From positions 1-53,703 of the forward strand of contig CALIKX010000053.1 of assembly GCA_938017905.1 (NCBI GenBank): a stretch of 53,703 nt of DNA, in the 5' to 3' direction. Made by a program: the position numbers and the translations under genes. The notes below the pieces were generated by a model that was given only the letters and a program-made list of their open reading frames with translations, had not been told where the DNA came from and searched no databases. Of the stretch, positions 40,340-49,448 are shown one piece after another. The first letter of the stretch is position 1. Every line of letters starts with the position of its first letter. The DNA is from an uncultured Thermoleophilia bacterium (GTDB lineage Bacteria; Actinomycetota; Thermoleophilia; Miltoncostaeales; Miltoncostaeaceae).

Positions 40340-41310
40340 GGGTTGCCGTGATCGGCGCGGGGATCGCCGGGCTCGTGGCGGCCCGCGACCTGCGCGGTGC
40401 CGGGCATGAGGTGGTGGTGCTCGAGAAGAGTCGCGGGGTGGGGGGGCGCATGGCCGCCCGCCGGGTGGAGGGCACCGTGGTGGACCACGGACTGCCCCTG
40501 CTGGACGTGCCCCGTGACGGGGTCCTGGCGGAGTTCGTGGTGGACCTCGCCACCGATGACGTGATCGAGGTGGAGGGGCCCGGTGACCCCTCGCCCGGGC
40601 GCATCATCGATGGTGCGCCACGGCTCGCCTGGCCAAATGGGATGACGCGGCTGCCGAAGGCCCTCGCGGAAGGCCTGGAGGTTGTCACCGACGTCCGCGT
40701 CGCGGGCATCCGGCAGGACGGTGACCTACTGGAGGTGGCGCAGGACCAGGGGAACTCGCTGGGGGGCTTCGACTGGGTGGTGATCACCGCGCCCGGTGCC
40801 CAGGCCGCCGACCTGCTGGATGCCAGCCCCCGTGGCGCGGTGCGGGCCTCCGACATGCGGGCGGTCGCCTACGACCCCGCCGTGATGCTGCTGGCGGGAG
40901 TCGCCCTTGATGCCCCGGAGTGGTTTGCGCACCGCCCGCTCACCGGTCCCATCGCCTACGTGACGAACGAGATGGCCAAGGGGCGCCCGCCGGTGGACGG
41001 CGTGGTGCCGTTCGTGGTGCGCCTGGACGCCGACGTGAGCGAGGCGCTGATGGAGGCATCGGATCGGGCGGTGCTGGCGGAGGCGCTCCCCGCGCTGGCG
41101 AAGGTGCTGGGGCGTCCGGCGGCGTCGCCCGCGTGGGCGCAGGTGAAGCGCTGGCGCTACGCGACCGCGCGGGAGCGCCTGGACCAGGACGCCATCAACC
41201 CGGAGTGGACGCGGGTGATCGTGGCGGGCGACGCGGTGGCGGCGGGCCCGCACATGGAGGATGTTGCGGCGACGGGCCGCTGGGCGGCCCGTCGCATCTG
41301 CGAGGCCTAG
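40336..41310 (+). CDS. Renalase-like FAD-dependent oxidoreductase
   Basis: Flavoprotein of 324 residues in the amine oxidase / renalase superfamily. N-terminal FAD motif VAVIGAGIAGLVAARDLRGAGHEVVVLEKSRGVGGRMAARR; the C-terminal FAD segment is VIVAGDAVAAGPHMEDVAATG. Bacterial renalases oxidise off-pathway dihydro-NAD(P) isomers, but the family is broad and this member could differ. Closing gene of the photolyase operon. Its stop interlocks through CTAG with the stop of the convergent J-domain-like gene. Confidence 0.88.
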   Translation: MRVAVIGAGIAGLVAARDLRGAGHEVVVLEKSRGVGGRMAARRVEGTVVDHGLPLLDVPRDGVLAEFVVDLATDDVIEVEGPGDPSPGRIIDGAPRLAWPNGMTRLPKALAEGLEVVTDVRVAGIRQDGDLLEVAQDQGNSLGGFDWVVITAPGAQAADLLDASPRGAVRASDMRAVAYDPAVMLLAGVALDAPEWFAHRPLTGPIAYVTNEMAKGRPPVDGVVPFVVRLDADVSEALMEASDRAVLAEALPALAKVLGRPAASPAWAQVKRWRYATARERLDQDAINPEWTRVIVAGDAVAAGPHMEDVAATGRWAARRICEA

Positions 41311-42035
41311 GCCTGCGGCGCCTCGCCGGGCTCGTCGAGGACGGCATCCACCTCGACCACCTCGGTGACCTCGACCCCGCCGTCGGCGTCGCCGGTGACG
41401 GTGACGGTGTCGGTGACCTCGACGGCCTCCACGTGGCCATCGGGGGTGATGACGGCCTCCACGACGTCCACGGTGTCGGTGACCTGGACGCCGGTCTCGC
41501 CCTCGGTGACGGTGACGGTCTCGGTGACGTCGGTGATGACCGTTCCCGCGGGCGTCTCGGTGACCTCGACCACCTCATCCACCTCCACGGCCACCACCTC
41601 GGGTCCCGCGCCCGCGGGGGCGTCATCGGCGGCGGAGCGCCGCGGGGTGGCGGCCTTCTTCGGCGCCTCGACCGGCACGGAGCGCTCGGCCTCACGCCGG
41701 GCCAGTTGGTCGCGTGCCACGCGCAGCCGTCGCACGCGCTGGCGTGCCTCCACGGCGCGCTCCTCGGCGGCGGCCTTGCGCTCGAGCGCGGCGTCGTACT
41801 CGGCCCGGATTTCCGGGTCGCGCACCAGTGCGCGCTCCGCCCACGCCAGCCAGTGCATCTCCGCCTCGCGGTCGGCGTGGCGCATGGGCGTCTCCTCCAC
41901 CCACTCGGTGCGCCGCGCGATGGCGGCGAGGATCTCCTCGTCACCGGCGTCGCGCGGGACGTCCAGCATCTCGTAGAGGTCGCGCTCCATGAGCGCCCTC
42001 ACCAGTGCCGCGCGCTTCGGGTCAACGGTCGCCAT
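41307..42035 (-). CDS. Degenerate J-domain protein with Val/Thr-rich repeat tail
   Basis: Protein of 242 residues, ATG at 42035 with GAGGAG 5 nt upstream. The first ~85 residues look like a J domain: RDLYEMLDVPRDAGDEEI, then a helix, and ERALVRDPEIRAEYDAAL. The HPD motif is HAD (residues 53-55), so Hsp70 stimulation may be lost. A charged helical segment (about 85-115) follows, then an acidic C-terminal half made of imperfect repeats such as VTETVTVTEGETGV and VTDTVTVTGDADGGV, probably beta-rich or disordered. No close family known to me. Convergent with the renalase-like gene. Confidence 0.65.
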   Translation of the reverse strand: MATVDPKRAALVRALMERDLYEMLDVPRDAGDEEILAAIARRTEWVEETPMRHADREAEMHWLAWAERALVRDPEIRAEYDAALERKAAAEERAVEARQRVRRLRVARDQLARREAERSVPVEAPKKAATPRRSAADDAPAGAGPEVVAVEVDEVVEVTETPAGTVITDVTETVTVTEGETGVQVTDTVDVVEAVITPDGHVEAVEVTDTVTVTGDADGGVEVTEVVEVDAVLDEPGEAPQA

Positions 42036-42186
42036 GCCCACTCCTCGCCCTTCGTCCGGAAGGTGACGGCACCCGCCGGACGGTTCTTGATGATGAACTT
42101 CCGCGTGCAGGGCCTGCGCGTCGTGCAGCGGTGCTGGTGGTGCGTCCCACGTGCAGGCGTCCTCCGGTCGATTCCGGAGCGGGATG

Positions 42187-43395
42187 CTAGGTGAGGCGGC
42201 GCCCGCGGTGTCCGTCGGGGTCGCGGGGGAGCATGACGGCGCATGCCACGGTGCCGACGGCGACGATGCCCGCGACCACCAGTGCCACCCCCCGGAAGTC
42301 CAGCACCAGGTGGAGTCCGCCGCCGATGAGCGGGCCGATCGTGTAGCCCAGGGAGTACACGGCGACCATCGATGCCGCGCTCAGCCCGTAGGAGCCGGCA
42401 TGGCCCATGTTGTCCACGGCCTCGGTGAAGAGCGGCCCGGATGGCGCGGCCAGCACCGCGGCGGCACCCAGGCACACGGCCAGGACCAGCGTGACCCACC
42501 AGGGCGGACCGACGGCGACGAACGGCAGCGTGAGCGCGGTGACGGCTCCCCCGACCAGCAGGGGGCGCCGGCGCCCCGCGTGGTCCGACCACCACCCCCC
42601 GAGGGGCGACCCCAGGAATACGGCCGCAGTGCCGAGGGCCAGCACCAGTCCGATGCCCGCGGACGAGAGGCCGAGCCGGTCGGCGAGATCCAGCGGCAGC
42701 AGCGGTTCCAGCATGGCCTCGACCAGCGCGAGGAGGATGAGCGCGAGGCCGCCGGCGCGCGCCCCCGGCGACCGGGCCACCCCGCGCAGCCCCTGCAGCA
42801 CCGAGGGCGGGGTGGGTGACGGCCGGGCGGTCTCGGGGATCAGTGCGACGGCAGCCGCGAGCACCAGGGGAACGACGGAGATGAGGAGGAACGTCTCGCG
42901 CACGCCGATGGCATCGATCAGCACGCCGGAGAGCAGGGGTCCGAGCAGCCCGACGCCGCCACCGGCCGTCTCGGCCAGCCCCAGCCGGAAGCCCAGTTGG
43001 TCTACCGGATACACATCGCTGACGGCCGCGAGGGCCCCGGTCCACGTGAGTGCCGCTGCGCCGCCCTGCACGGCGCGGGCGATGGCGAGGGTGATGGGTT
43101 CGGTGGTAAACGCGAACGCAACCCCCGATGCGAACAGCAGCAGGGCCCCCGCCATCAGCGCGGTGCGCCGCCCGGCGCGGTCCACCCACCGTGGCAGCAG
43201 GAGCGCGGTGATGAGTTGTGCGATCGGGAAGGCGGCGAACAGCAGGGCCACCTGCGTGTCGGAGATGCCCATCTCGCGCTGATACACAGGCAGCGCGGGC
43301 ACGATTGCGCTGAACAGCAGCGTGTCGACCGCGATGGCGGCGGTTGCCAGCGTGAACACCCTGCGGCGGGCGGGGTGGGGGGCCGTGGTGCTCAC
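42187..43395 (-). CDS. MFS transporter (DHA1-like)
   Basis: Major facilitator protein of 402 residues with 12 hydrophobic helices, probably a drug or metabolite exporter by proton antiport. The GTG at 43395 is chosen because TAGCGT lies 7 nt upstream. The motif A loop after TM2 is RWVDRAGRRTALM, with a second copy GGWWSDHAGRRRPLL between TM8 and TM9. TM5 has the antiporter-like GLAETAGGGVGLLGPLLSG. Substrate unknown. It is divergent from the PAC2 gene. The ~145 bp upstream of the J-domain gene hold only short frames. Confidence 0.88.
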   Translation of the reverse strand: MSTTAPHPARRRVFTLATAAIAVDTLLFSAIVPALPVYQREMGISDTQVALLFAAFPIAQLITALLLPRWVDRAGRRTALMAGALLLFASGVAFAFTTEPITLAIARAVQGGAAALTWTGALAAVSDVYPVDQLGFRLGLAETAGGGVGLLGPLLSGVLIDAIGVRETFLLISVVPLVLAAAVALIPETARPSPTPPSVLQGLRGVARSPGARAGGLALILLALVEAMLEPLLPLDLADRLGLSSAGIGLVLALGTAAVFLGSPLGGWWSDHAGRRRPLLVGGAVTALTLPFVAVGPPWWVTLVLAVCLGAAAVLAAPSGPLFTEAVDNMGHAGSYGLSAASMVAVYSLGYTIGPLIGGGLHLVLDFRGVALVVAGIVAVGTVACAVMLPRDPDGHRGRRLT

Positions 43396-43450
43396 GGTGC
43401 TCACGCTACCCCGTGGTGCCGAACGCGCGGCCGCGCGGGCGATCACCTGT

Positions 43451-43456
43451 CACCAT
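43451..43456 (+). promoter_or_regulatory. -10-like CACCAT 6 nt before the PAC2 gene
   Basis: CACCAT-GCAGTC-ATG, the same hexamer as in the MGMT/thioesterase palindrome. A TAGCGT box for the divergent MFS gene lies 43 bp away at 43403-43408 on the minus strand. Confidence 0.35.
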
Positions 43457-43462
43457 GCAGTC

Positions 43463-44344
43463 ATGGCCGGAATGCTCTCCATCACCCCGCCCGACCCGCC
43501 GCTGCGCGATCCCATCGTGGTCGTGGCCTTCCGCGGCTGGAATGATGCCGCCAGCGCGGCGACCGCCACCATCGCCACGATCGCGGAGCAACGGGACGCG
43601 GAGCGCATCGGCTCGGTGGACCCGGAGGAGTTCTACGACTTCCAGGTGACCCGGCCGATCATCGACCTGACCGGACCCGATCCCGCGCTCACCTGGCCGG
43701 AAGTGGAGATCACGGCCATCCGGTGCCCCGATTCCGCGCATGACCTGGTGCTGGTGGTGGGCGGTGAGCCATCGATGAAGTGGCCCACGTTCTGCCGCCT
43801 GCTGCTGGACGCCGTGGAGGCCCTGGGCGTGCGGCGGTTCGTGACCCTGGGCGCGCTCCTGGCCGACGTGCCGCACACCCGCGACGTGATGCTCACCGTC
43901 ATGGCCACCGAGGAGGGGCTGGTGGAGGGCATGGACACGCGTCCTCCCGGCTACCGGGGCCCCACCGGCATCGTGGGCGTGCTGCACCTTCTGGCGGCCG
44001 AGCGCGGCATGGAGGCCGTGTCGCTGTGGGCTCCGGCATCCCACTACGCCGCCGGGGTGATCAACCACAAGGCGGAACTCGCGCTGCTCGAGGGGGTCAC
44101 CACCGCGACAGGCGTTCCGTTCGACACCACCGGCGTGCGTGCGAACGCGCGCGAGTTCGAGGAGCAGGTGGACCAGGTGGTGGCCGCCGACCCGCGCCTG
44201 CAGCAGCTGGTGGAGCAACTGGAGCAGGCGGCGGACGACGACCGCCTGGAGGCGCAGGACCTGCCCTCCGGCGACGAGCTGGTGGCGGAGCTCGAGCGCT
44301 TCCTGCGCGAGCGGCAGGACCCGCCCCCGCCGCAGGGCGTCTAG
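43463..44344 (+). CDS. PAC2-family (proteasome assembly chaperone-like) protein
   Basis: Protein of 293 residues in the PAC2 (DUF75) family, common in actinobacteria and archaea. Opening VVVAFRGWNDAASAATATIATI, then PRPIIDLTG-like start-of-core (VTRPIIDLTGPDP), VLVVGGEPSMKWPTFCRLLLD, FVTLGALLADVPHTRD and GPTGIVGVLH are typical. The C-terminal ~50 residues are an acidic coiled coil (QQLVEQLEQAADDDRL). In eukaryotes PAC2 assists proteasome assembly; the bacterial role is unproven, although a link with actinobacterial proteasome genes is often inferred. No proteasome gene is in the window. Confidence 0.88.
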   Translation: MAGMLSITPPDPPLRDPIVVVAFRGWNDAASAATATIATIAEQRDAERIGSVDPEEFYDFQVTRPIIDLTGPDPALTWPEVEITAIRCPDSAHDLVLVVGGEPSMKWPTFCRLLLDAVEALGVRRFVTLGALLADVPHTRDVMLTVMATEEGLVEGMDTRPPGYRGPTGIVGVLHLLAAERGMEAVSLWAPASHYAAGVINHKAELALLEGVTTATGVPFDTTGVRANAREFEEQVDQVVAADPRLQQLVEQLEQAADDDRLEAQDLPSGDELVAELERFLRERQDPPPPQGV

Positions 44345-44354
44345 GGGGCCGCGC

Positions 44355-45020
44355 TCAGAACGCGCCGCGGCTGACGCAGGCGTTCACCAGGGGGCATTCG
44401 TCGCAGCGGGGCCGCCGCGCGGTGCACACCTCGCGGCCGTGCATGATCAGGCGCAGGCCTGTGTCGGCCCACATCTGCCGCGGCCAGACCTCCTTCAGGT
44501 CGGCCTCCACGCGCACCGGGTCGTCGGATTCGCTCAGGCCCAGCCGCCTCGACAGGCGCAGCACGTGGGTGTCCACGGCGATTGCGGGCTCGTCGAACCA
44601 GTGCCCCAGGATGACGCTGGCGGTCTTGCGGCCCACGCCGGGCAATGTGACCAGCTCGGCCATGGTGCCGGGCACCTGGCCACCGAAGTGCTCCTCGACC
44701 GCCGCCGCCATACCGATGAGCGACCGGGTCTTGGCGCGGTAGAAGCCGGTGGGGCGGATGATCTCCTCGAGTTCGGCGGGATCCGCCGCGGCCAGCGCGG
44801 CAGGTGACGGGTAGCGGGCGAACAGCGCCGGCGTGACGCGGTTCACCATGACGTCGGTGCACTGCGCCGAGAGGATCGTGGCCGCCAGCAGCTCGTAGGC
44901 GTTCCGGTGATCGAGGGGCACGGGCACCACGGGCCGCTCCTCGGCGAGCACCTCGGCCACCACGCGCCCGCGCCCCCGGGGGGATCGCGGCCGCCGTTCG
45001 CGCGCGGGCAGCGCGCGCAT
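44355..45020 (-). CDS. nth: Endonuclease III (DNA glycosylase/AP lyase)
   Basis: Base-excision repair enzyme of 221 residues removing oxidised pyrimidines. Helix-hairpin-helix LVTLPGVGRKTASVILG with catalytic Lys132, Asp150 in AVDTHVLRLS, and the [4Fe-4S] cluster motif CTARRPRCDECPLVNAC (C-x6-C-x2-C-x5-C). ATG at 45020 forms TGATG with the stop of the membrane protein upstream, so translation is coupled. Length standard. Confidence 0.97.
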   Translation of the reverse strand: MRALPARERRPRSPRGRGRVVAEVLAEERPVVPVPLDHRNAYELLAATILSAQCTDVMVNRVTPALFARYPSPAALAAADPAELEEIIRPTGFYRAKTRSLIGMAAAVEEHFGGQVPGTMAELVTLPGVGRKTASVILGHWFDEPAIAVDTHVLRLSRRLGLSESDDPVRVEADLKEVWPRQMWADTGLRLIMHGREVCTARRPRCDECPLVNACVSRGAF

Positions 45021-45520
45021 CAATGGTAGGTCTTGAGGACGATGATGATGACCCCGATCAGGGCGCTCACGACGACGGCCCCGACGGTCCGGGGTAGCGA
45101 TCCACCCCTCTGACGGGCTGCGATTCCACCCCAGACGCCCAGTGCCACCACGGCAACGAGAAGCATGAGCAGCACCGATGCGGCCTCGCTGAGGATGCCG
45201 ACCGCACCGAGTAGCAGCGGGATCCCGAGGGGGACGATGGGCTCGAGTACGGGCCAGTTCTCGTCGGCAGCGCGCCGAAAGCGCGTTCGCAGGGGGTCGT
45301 CGCCCATATCCCCGAGAACATCCGAGTAGACCTCCGCGATCCACAGGACCACCAGCGTGACGATGAGGGTCACGAGGAAGTCGCCGCTGTTCCACTCCTC
45401 GATTGCCGCATCGGTCCCGGCGATGATCGCTGTGGCGACGATGGTCCCGTACACGGCACGGGAGGTGTGCGAGAGGAACCGGTGTCGCCAGCGATGGTCG
45501 CGATCCGCACGTGGTTGCAT
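45020..45520 (-). CDS. Membrane protein, unknown family
   Basis: Protein of 166 residues from the ATG at 45520, chosen because TAGCCT lies 7 nt upstream. After a basic N-terminus (MQPRADRDHRWRHRFLSHTSRAV) there are about four transmembrane helices (about 24-40, 48-64, 98-128, 146-162). The cytoplasmic loop GDMGDDPLRTRFRRAADENWP lies between the pairs. Base use is a little less GC-biased than neighbours. Not recognised. Coupled to nth by a TGATG overlap. Confidence 0.6.
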   Translation of the reverse strand: MQPRADRDHRWRHRFLSHTSRAVYGTIVATAIIAGTDAAIEEWNSGDFLVTLIVTLVVLWIAEVYSDVLGDMGDDPLRTRFRRAADENWPVLEPIVPLGIPLLLGAVGILSEAASVLLMLLVAVVALGVWGGIAARQRGGSLPRTVGAVVVSALIGVIIIVLKTYH

Positions 45521-45595
45521 CCCGGACAGGCTACGGGTGCCGTGCCTCGGTGTCATTCCGGATCGCGCGGCCGCTGTGTCCCCGCGCCCGGAGCC

Positions 45596-46960
45596 CTAGA
45601 CGCCTGCCTCCGCCACGACGCGGCCGTCGTGGATGGCCTGCTCCAGCGCGGCGTGGTCGGCGATGGACTGCGCCGCGTAGTCGCGGGCGAAGTCCGCCAT
45701 GGCCTCCTCGAACCGGGTGCCCGACCCCAGGTAGCCGGTGATCACGCAGGCGTCGCCGCCCCGCGCGTGGCCGTGCGCAAGGGTGCCCCCGCACAGCCGC
45801 GCGTAGTCGGCCAGCCACTTCGCGTCCATCGCCGCGACATCGGCGGAGCCCTTCATGTCGCGCAGCTGCCGCACGTAGTACTGGCGTCGGTTGCCCCCCG
45901 TGGACCAGCCCAGGAATATGTCGCTGGCCGCCTGCATGAGGCGCTGGCCCTCCACCACCCGGTGGCCCTGGTGGCGGTACGGGCTGCCGCCCGCGTACGG
46001 CGCAAGCACCGATGCGCGGGCCTCCTTCAGCTGGAGGAACAGCGGGTCGGCGTCGTCGCGGCCCACGAACAGAGCGATGCGGGCATCCAGGCCCACGGAG
46101 CCCACGCCCACCACCTTGCGCGCGCTGTCGGTGAACCGGTACCGGTCGAACAGGTGGCGGCGGTCATCGGCCAGGGTGTCGCGGTAGCGCTCCGTCACGC
46201 GCGCGACCACCTCCTGCTCGTCCCCCTCCAGCGGAACGTGCGTGAGGAGGGGCGGCTGGTCCACGATGTGCAGATCGCCGTCCGCATTGGCGGTGGCGAG
46301 CTTGCCGAGCGCGTGCAGGTTGTCGCGCCGCCGGGCCTTCTCCACGCCCTTCCGGAACCGCCGGCGTTGGGCCGCCCTGGTGATGAGCGGTTCGATGGCG
46401 TCGATGTCGATGCGCGCGTACCAGACCTCGAGCTCGGTCATGGCCGCCAGCCGGGCCATCACCTGCCGGTACGCCGACATAGCGGCGAGCACGGCGGTGC
46501 GGGCACCGTCCGCGGAGATGCCCTTGCCCAGTGCGGCGACGTGGATGCTGGCCGCGAGCCGCTTGGTGTCCCACTCGAACGGGGCCTGCAGGGTCTCGTC
46601 GAAGTCGTTGACGTCGAAGACCAGGTTGCGCTCGGGGGTGGCGTAGGCCCCGAAGTTGAGCAGGTGGCAGTCGCCGCAGCACTGCGTGCGAATCCCGGTG
46701 GAGGGCTGGCCGGCGATGTCGCGCGCCATCACCGCCGCGGCGCCGCGCAGGAATGCGAATGGCGAGGCGGCCATGCGCCCGTGCCGGATGGGCACCAGCT
46801 CGGGGATGCGCACGCGATCCTGCGCGGCGAGCACCCCGATCGGGTCAAACCGCCGGCGCGACGGTGTGAAGCCGGCGAGGGATGAGCGAGGGATGACCTT
46901 GCGCAGCGCCCGCCCGGCCTCGCGGCGCTCGTCGGGGGTGGGACGCGGGGCGGTGCGCAT
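45596..46960 (-). CDS. DUF2252 family protein
   Basis: Protein of 454 residues. Conserved DUF2252 features are FAFLRGAAAVMARD, TQCCGDCHLLNFGAYATPERNLVFDVNDFDET and WDTKRLAASIHVAA near residues 70-150, then VVGVGSVGLDARIALFVG, KEARASVL and VVEGQRLMQAASDIFLGW. The pattern (GDCHLxNFG, DVNDFDE) recalls the catalytic and metal residues of kinase-like phosphotransferases, so a small-molecule or protein kinase-like fold is plausible, but activity is unproven. ATG at 46960 lies only 5 bp after the T-tract side of the aceA terminator, and no ribosome binding site is seen. Confidence 0.88.
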   Translation of the reverse strand: MRTAPRPTPDERREAGRALRKVIPRSSLAGFTPSRRRFDPIGVLAAQDRVRIPELVPIRHGRMAASPFAFLRGAAAVMARDIAGQPSTGIRTQCCGDCHLLNFGAYATPERNLVFDVNDFDETLQAPFEWDTKRLAASIHVAALGKGISADGARTAVLAAMSAYRQVMARLAAMTELEVWYARIDIDAIEPLITRAAQRRRFRKGVEKARRRDNLHALGKLATANADGDLHIVDQPPLLTHVPLEGDEQEVVARVTERYRDTLADDRRHLFDRYRFTDSARKVVGVGSVGLDARIALFVGRDDADPLFLQLKEARASVLAPYAGGSPYRHQGHRVVEGQRLMQAASDIFLGWSTGGNRRQYYVRQLRDMKGSADVAAMDAKWLADYARLCGGTLAHGHARGGDACVITGYLGSGTRFEEAMADFARDYAAQSIADHAALEQAIHDGRVVAEAGV

Positions 46961-46964
46961 GCGG

Positions 46965-47006
46965 AAAAAGTAGCGCCCCCGCCCCGGCGGGACCGGGACG
47001 GGGGCG
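46965..47006 (-). terminator. Intrinsic terminator of aceA
   Basis: On the minus strand a 13-bp GC stem with one unpaired base (CGCCCCCGTCCCGG against its partner) is followed after four bases by TTTTT. It lies 30 bp after the aceA stop and just before the DUF2252 ATG. The best intrinsic terminator in the window. Confidence 0.8.
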
Positions 47007-47035
47007 CGGGCACTCACTGCCGATGCGCGTGGGCG

Positions 47036-49300
47036 CTACTTGCTGCCGCCGCCCTCGATGAGGGCCTGGCGACCGGCCGAGTCGGGTGCGACCCAGTCGG
47101 CCACCGTGTCGGCGTTGATGTCGGCCACGATGATGTCGCCGACCTCGTCATGCGCGTTGGTGAACAGCCCACGGCGCACCAGGGCGTCGGCGGCGTTCTT
47201 GTTGTCCTCGGTGGGCGTGAGGTAGTGGATCGACTTCGCCTTGTACCGGTGGATCAGGAACAGGTGCAGCAGCGTCATGAGGCGCTTGCGGCGCAGGTTC
47301 AGGTCGAACGTGTTCTGGTCACGCACCGACAGGAACACGCGACCGGCGCGGTCCTCCATGACGTTGAAGACGATGTTCGCGACCTTCTCGCCCTCGGCGT
47401 TCTTGATGGAGAGCTCGAGGATCTGCGAACCCGGCGTGTGGGGGCGCAGCGACACCGTGAGGTCCTCGGCGATGCCGTTGTGCTCCTTCCACGGGCCGAT
47501 CCACTCGGCCAGCACCTTCGGCGGGACCTCCGTCTGCACCAGGTGCTGGTGCTGGGTGGAACCCGCGCCCATGGCCTTGGTGGTGGCCGTCTGGCCGGTG
47601 ACCGCCGCCAGCGCAGCGTCGCCGCGTGGGCCGCCCACGAGGGTCTGCGGCGTGCGGTAGGGCGACTCCAGCAGCCGGAAGCGGCGCTGCAGGCGCGCCA
47701 GCGCGAGCATGCCGTCCTCCTTCAGCGACTGCGAGAACTCCGCGGCGGCAAGGCCGTCGATCTGGTGGCCGCCGTAGGTGATGAAGTTGAACACGAAGCC
47801 CATCTTCCCGATCTCCGCCGGGAAGGCGCGCATCTCGTCGTCGTTCATCCCCGTGGTGTCCCAGTTGAACGAGGGCGACAGGTTGTACGCCAGCATCTGG
47901 TTCGGGAACACCGCGTGGATGGCGTCGGCGAACTCCTTCGCGTCGGCCAGGTCGGCCGTCTTGGTCTCCATCCAGAGGATGTCGGCGTAGGGTGCCACGG
48001 CCAGCGACTTGGCTACCGCGTACGGAATGCCACCGCGGATCTGGAAGTAGCCCTCGGGCGTCTTCGCGCGGTCGGCGCTCCAGTCGGTCTCGATGCCCAT
48101 CTCGCGGGCCTTCTCGCGGATCTGGTACCAGCCCGCGCGGTGCGAGAACTCGTTCCACTGCTCGACGGTCATGCCGACGTCGGTACCCTCGTCGATGCGG
48201 AACTGGATGGCGTCGGCCACGGCCTCGGCCAGCGTGGACAGCTTGGCGCCGGCCTCCCACTCGGCCAGGAACGCGTCGGCGGCGGCGTCGAGGGTGTCCT
48301 CGGGCAGCGCGTCGGCGTCGCCAAGGTGGGCCTTGGCGATCTCGGCCACCTTGGCGGCCACGCCGGAACCTGCGAGCCACGTGTCGGCCTCTGCCTGCTC
48401 CTCGGGCGACACCGCGTAAAGCAGGTGCCCGTTCAGCTCGGAGATGCCGGCGTCGTGCAGCTGCTTGATGACGCCCAGGAACGCGGCGCGGTAGGCCGGC
48501 ACGGCCGTGCCGTTGACGCCCAGGATGAACGGCTGGTCGCGCTCGTCGCCACAGCCGTCCAGCAGGTTGGCCGCCTCAGCGTCGGTGCGGCACACGATGA
48601 TGCCGGGCACGCCCATGACGTCCAGCTGGAAGCGGGCCGCCGAGGCGCGCTTGATCTGCTCGTCGCTCGGCACCAGGACCTTGCCGCCCTGGTGGCCGCA
48701 CTTCTTAGCACCCGGCTTCTGGTCCTCGATGTGGTACCCGGGCACGCCCACCTCGGCGAACCGCCGGATGAGGTTGCGCACGTGGGCGTCACCGCCGTGG
48801 CCGGTGTCGGCGTCGGCGATGATGAACGGGCGGAAGTCGACCTCGGGGGTGGCGGCGCGCTCGGCCTCGCTCATGTGGGCGCGCATGTAGGTCTGGTTCC
48901 TGTCCGCCGTGAGCAGCGCGCGGACGATGGCCGCGGCCTCGTCCGGCACCTGGCTCAGCGGGTACGAGGCGAGGTCGGGCCCCGGGTCCTCGTTGATGGA
49001 GCCCTTGGCGCTGGTGGCCCAGCCGCCCAGGTAGATGCCCTCGATGCCGGCGCGCTTCTGGGCGACCGCCTGGCCCGGCGAGTACGGCCCGTACGTGGTG
49101 ATGGACTTGCCCTCGGCGAACAGCTCGCGCAGCCGGGCATAGAAGCCCTCTGCGGCCTGTCGGGCCACGGTGTAGTCCTGGTCGATGGTGCCCTTCTGCT
49201 CGGCCACCATGCGCGCGGAGTAGATGCGGGTGATGTCCGCGAAGCGCGGAGACCCCATGTACTCCTTGGTCTGCGTGACCTCGGCGTCGAATGCCGACAT
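47036..49300 (-). CDS. aceA: Isocitrate lyase, long AceA2/ICL2 type
   Basis: Glyoxylate-shunt enzyme of 754 residues cleaving isocitrate to glyoxylate and succinate. ATG at 49300 with AAGGGAAGG upstream. The barrel carries [25 protein letters not shown] (metal Asp), [13 protein letters not shown] with catalytic Cys201, and [13 protein letters not shown]. Unlike ~430-residue ICL1, it has an insert and a C-terminal domain (about 600-754) as in mycobacterial ICL2, where that domain binds acetyl-CoA and activates the enzyme; regulation here is inferred. No malate synthase gene is in the window. A strong terminator follows. Confidence 0.95.
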   Translation of the reverse strand: MSAFDAEVTQTKEYMGSPRFADITRIYSARMVAEQKGTIDQDYTVARQAAEGFYARLRELFAEGKSITTYGPYSPGQAVAQKRAGIEGIYLGGWATSAKGSINEDPGPDLASYPLSQVPDEAAAIVRALLTADRNQTYMRAHMSEAERAATPEVDFRPFIIADADTGHGGDAHVRNLIRRFAEVGVPGYHIEDQKPGAKKCGHQGGKVLVPSDEQIKRASAARFQLDVMGVPGIIVCRTDAEAANLLDGCGDERDQPFILGVNGTAVPAYRAAFLGVIKQLHDAGISELNGHLLYAVSPEEQAEADTWLAGSGVAAKVAEIAKAHLGDADALPEDTLDAAADAFLAEWEAGAKLSTLAEAVADAIQFRIDEGTDVGMTVEQWNEFSHRAGWYQIREKAREMGIETDWSADRAKTPEGYFQIRGGIPYAVAKSLAVAPYADILWMETKTADLADAKEFADAIHAVFPNQMLAYNLSPSFNWDTTGMNDDEMRAFPAEIGKMGFVFNFITYGGHQIDGLAAAEFSQSLKEDGMLALARLQRRFRLLESPYRTPQTLVGGPRGDAALAAVTGQTATTKAMGAGSTQHQHLVQTEVPPKVLAEWIGPWKEHNGIAEDLTVSLRPHTPGSQILELSIKNAEGEKVANIVFNVMEDRAGRVFLSVRDQNTFDLNLRRKRLMTLLHLFLIHRYKAKSIHYLTPTEDNKNAADALVRRGLFTNAHDEVGDIIVADINADTVADWVAPDSAGRQALIEGGGSK

Positions 49301-49434
49301 GAACCTTCCCTTGTCTCGGACTGCAGGGGACCGGGCATTCTAAGCAGGGACGCGCCCCCTCTGGCCGCAGCTCGTGCACTGCTCAGCGTGGCCTGCGATT
49401 GAAAAGGGCCGTATGTACCGGAACTGGTGGGCTC

Positions 49435-49440
49435 TACACT
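49435..49440 (+). promoter_or_regulatory. -10-like TACACT before the formylglycine enzyme gene
   Basis: TACACT, 8 nt, then ATG at 49449, giving a leaderless start. It competes with an upstream in-frame ATG at 49413 that has AAAAGGG 4 nt before it. Confidence 0.35.
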
Positions 49441-49448
49441 CGGGCGCA

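Noticed and set aside
41330-41600. GTGAC-rich repeated DNA, first suspected to be a tandem repeat or CRISPR-like array
   Set aside because: The repeats follow the codon frame of Val-Thr motifs in the J-domain-like protein and have no constant repeat/spacer lengths.
42040-42190. Possible small basic peptide on the minus strand (GTG start, about 43 codons) in the gap before the J-domain gene
   Set aside because: No promoter box, ribosome binding site 10 nt away, Arg/Ser-rich composition typical of out-of-frame reading; it overlaps the ribosome binding site and start of the real gene.
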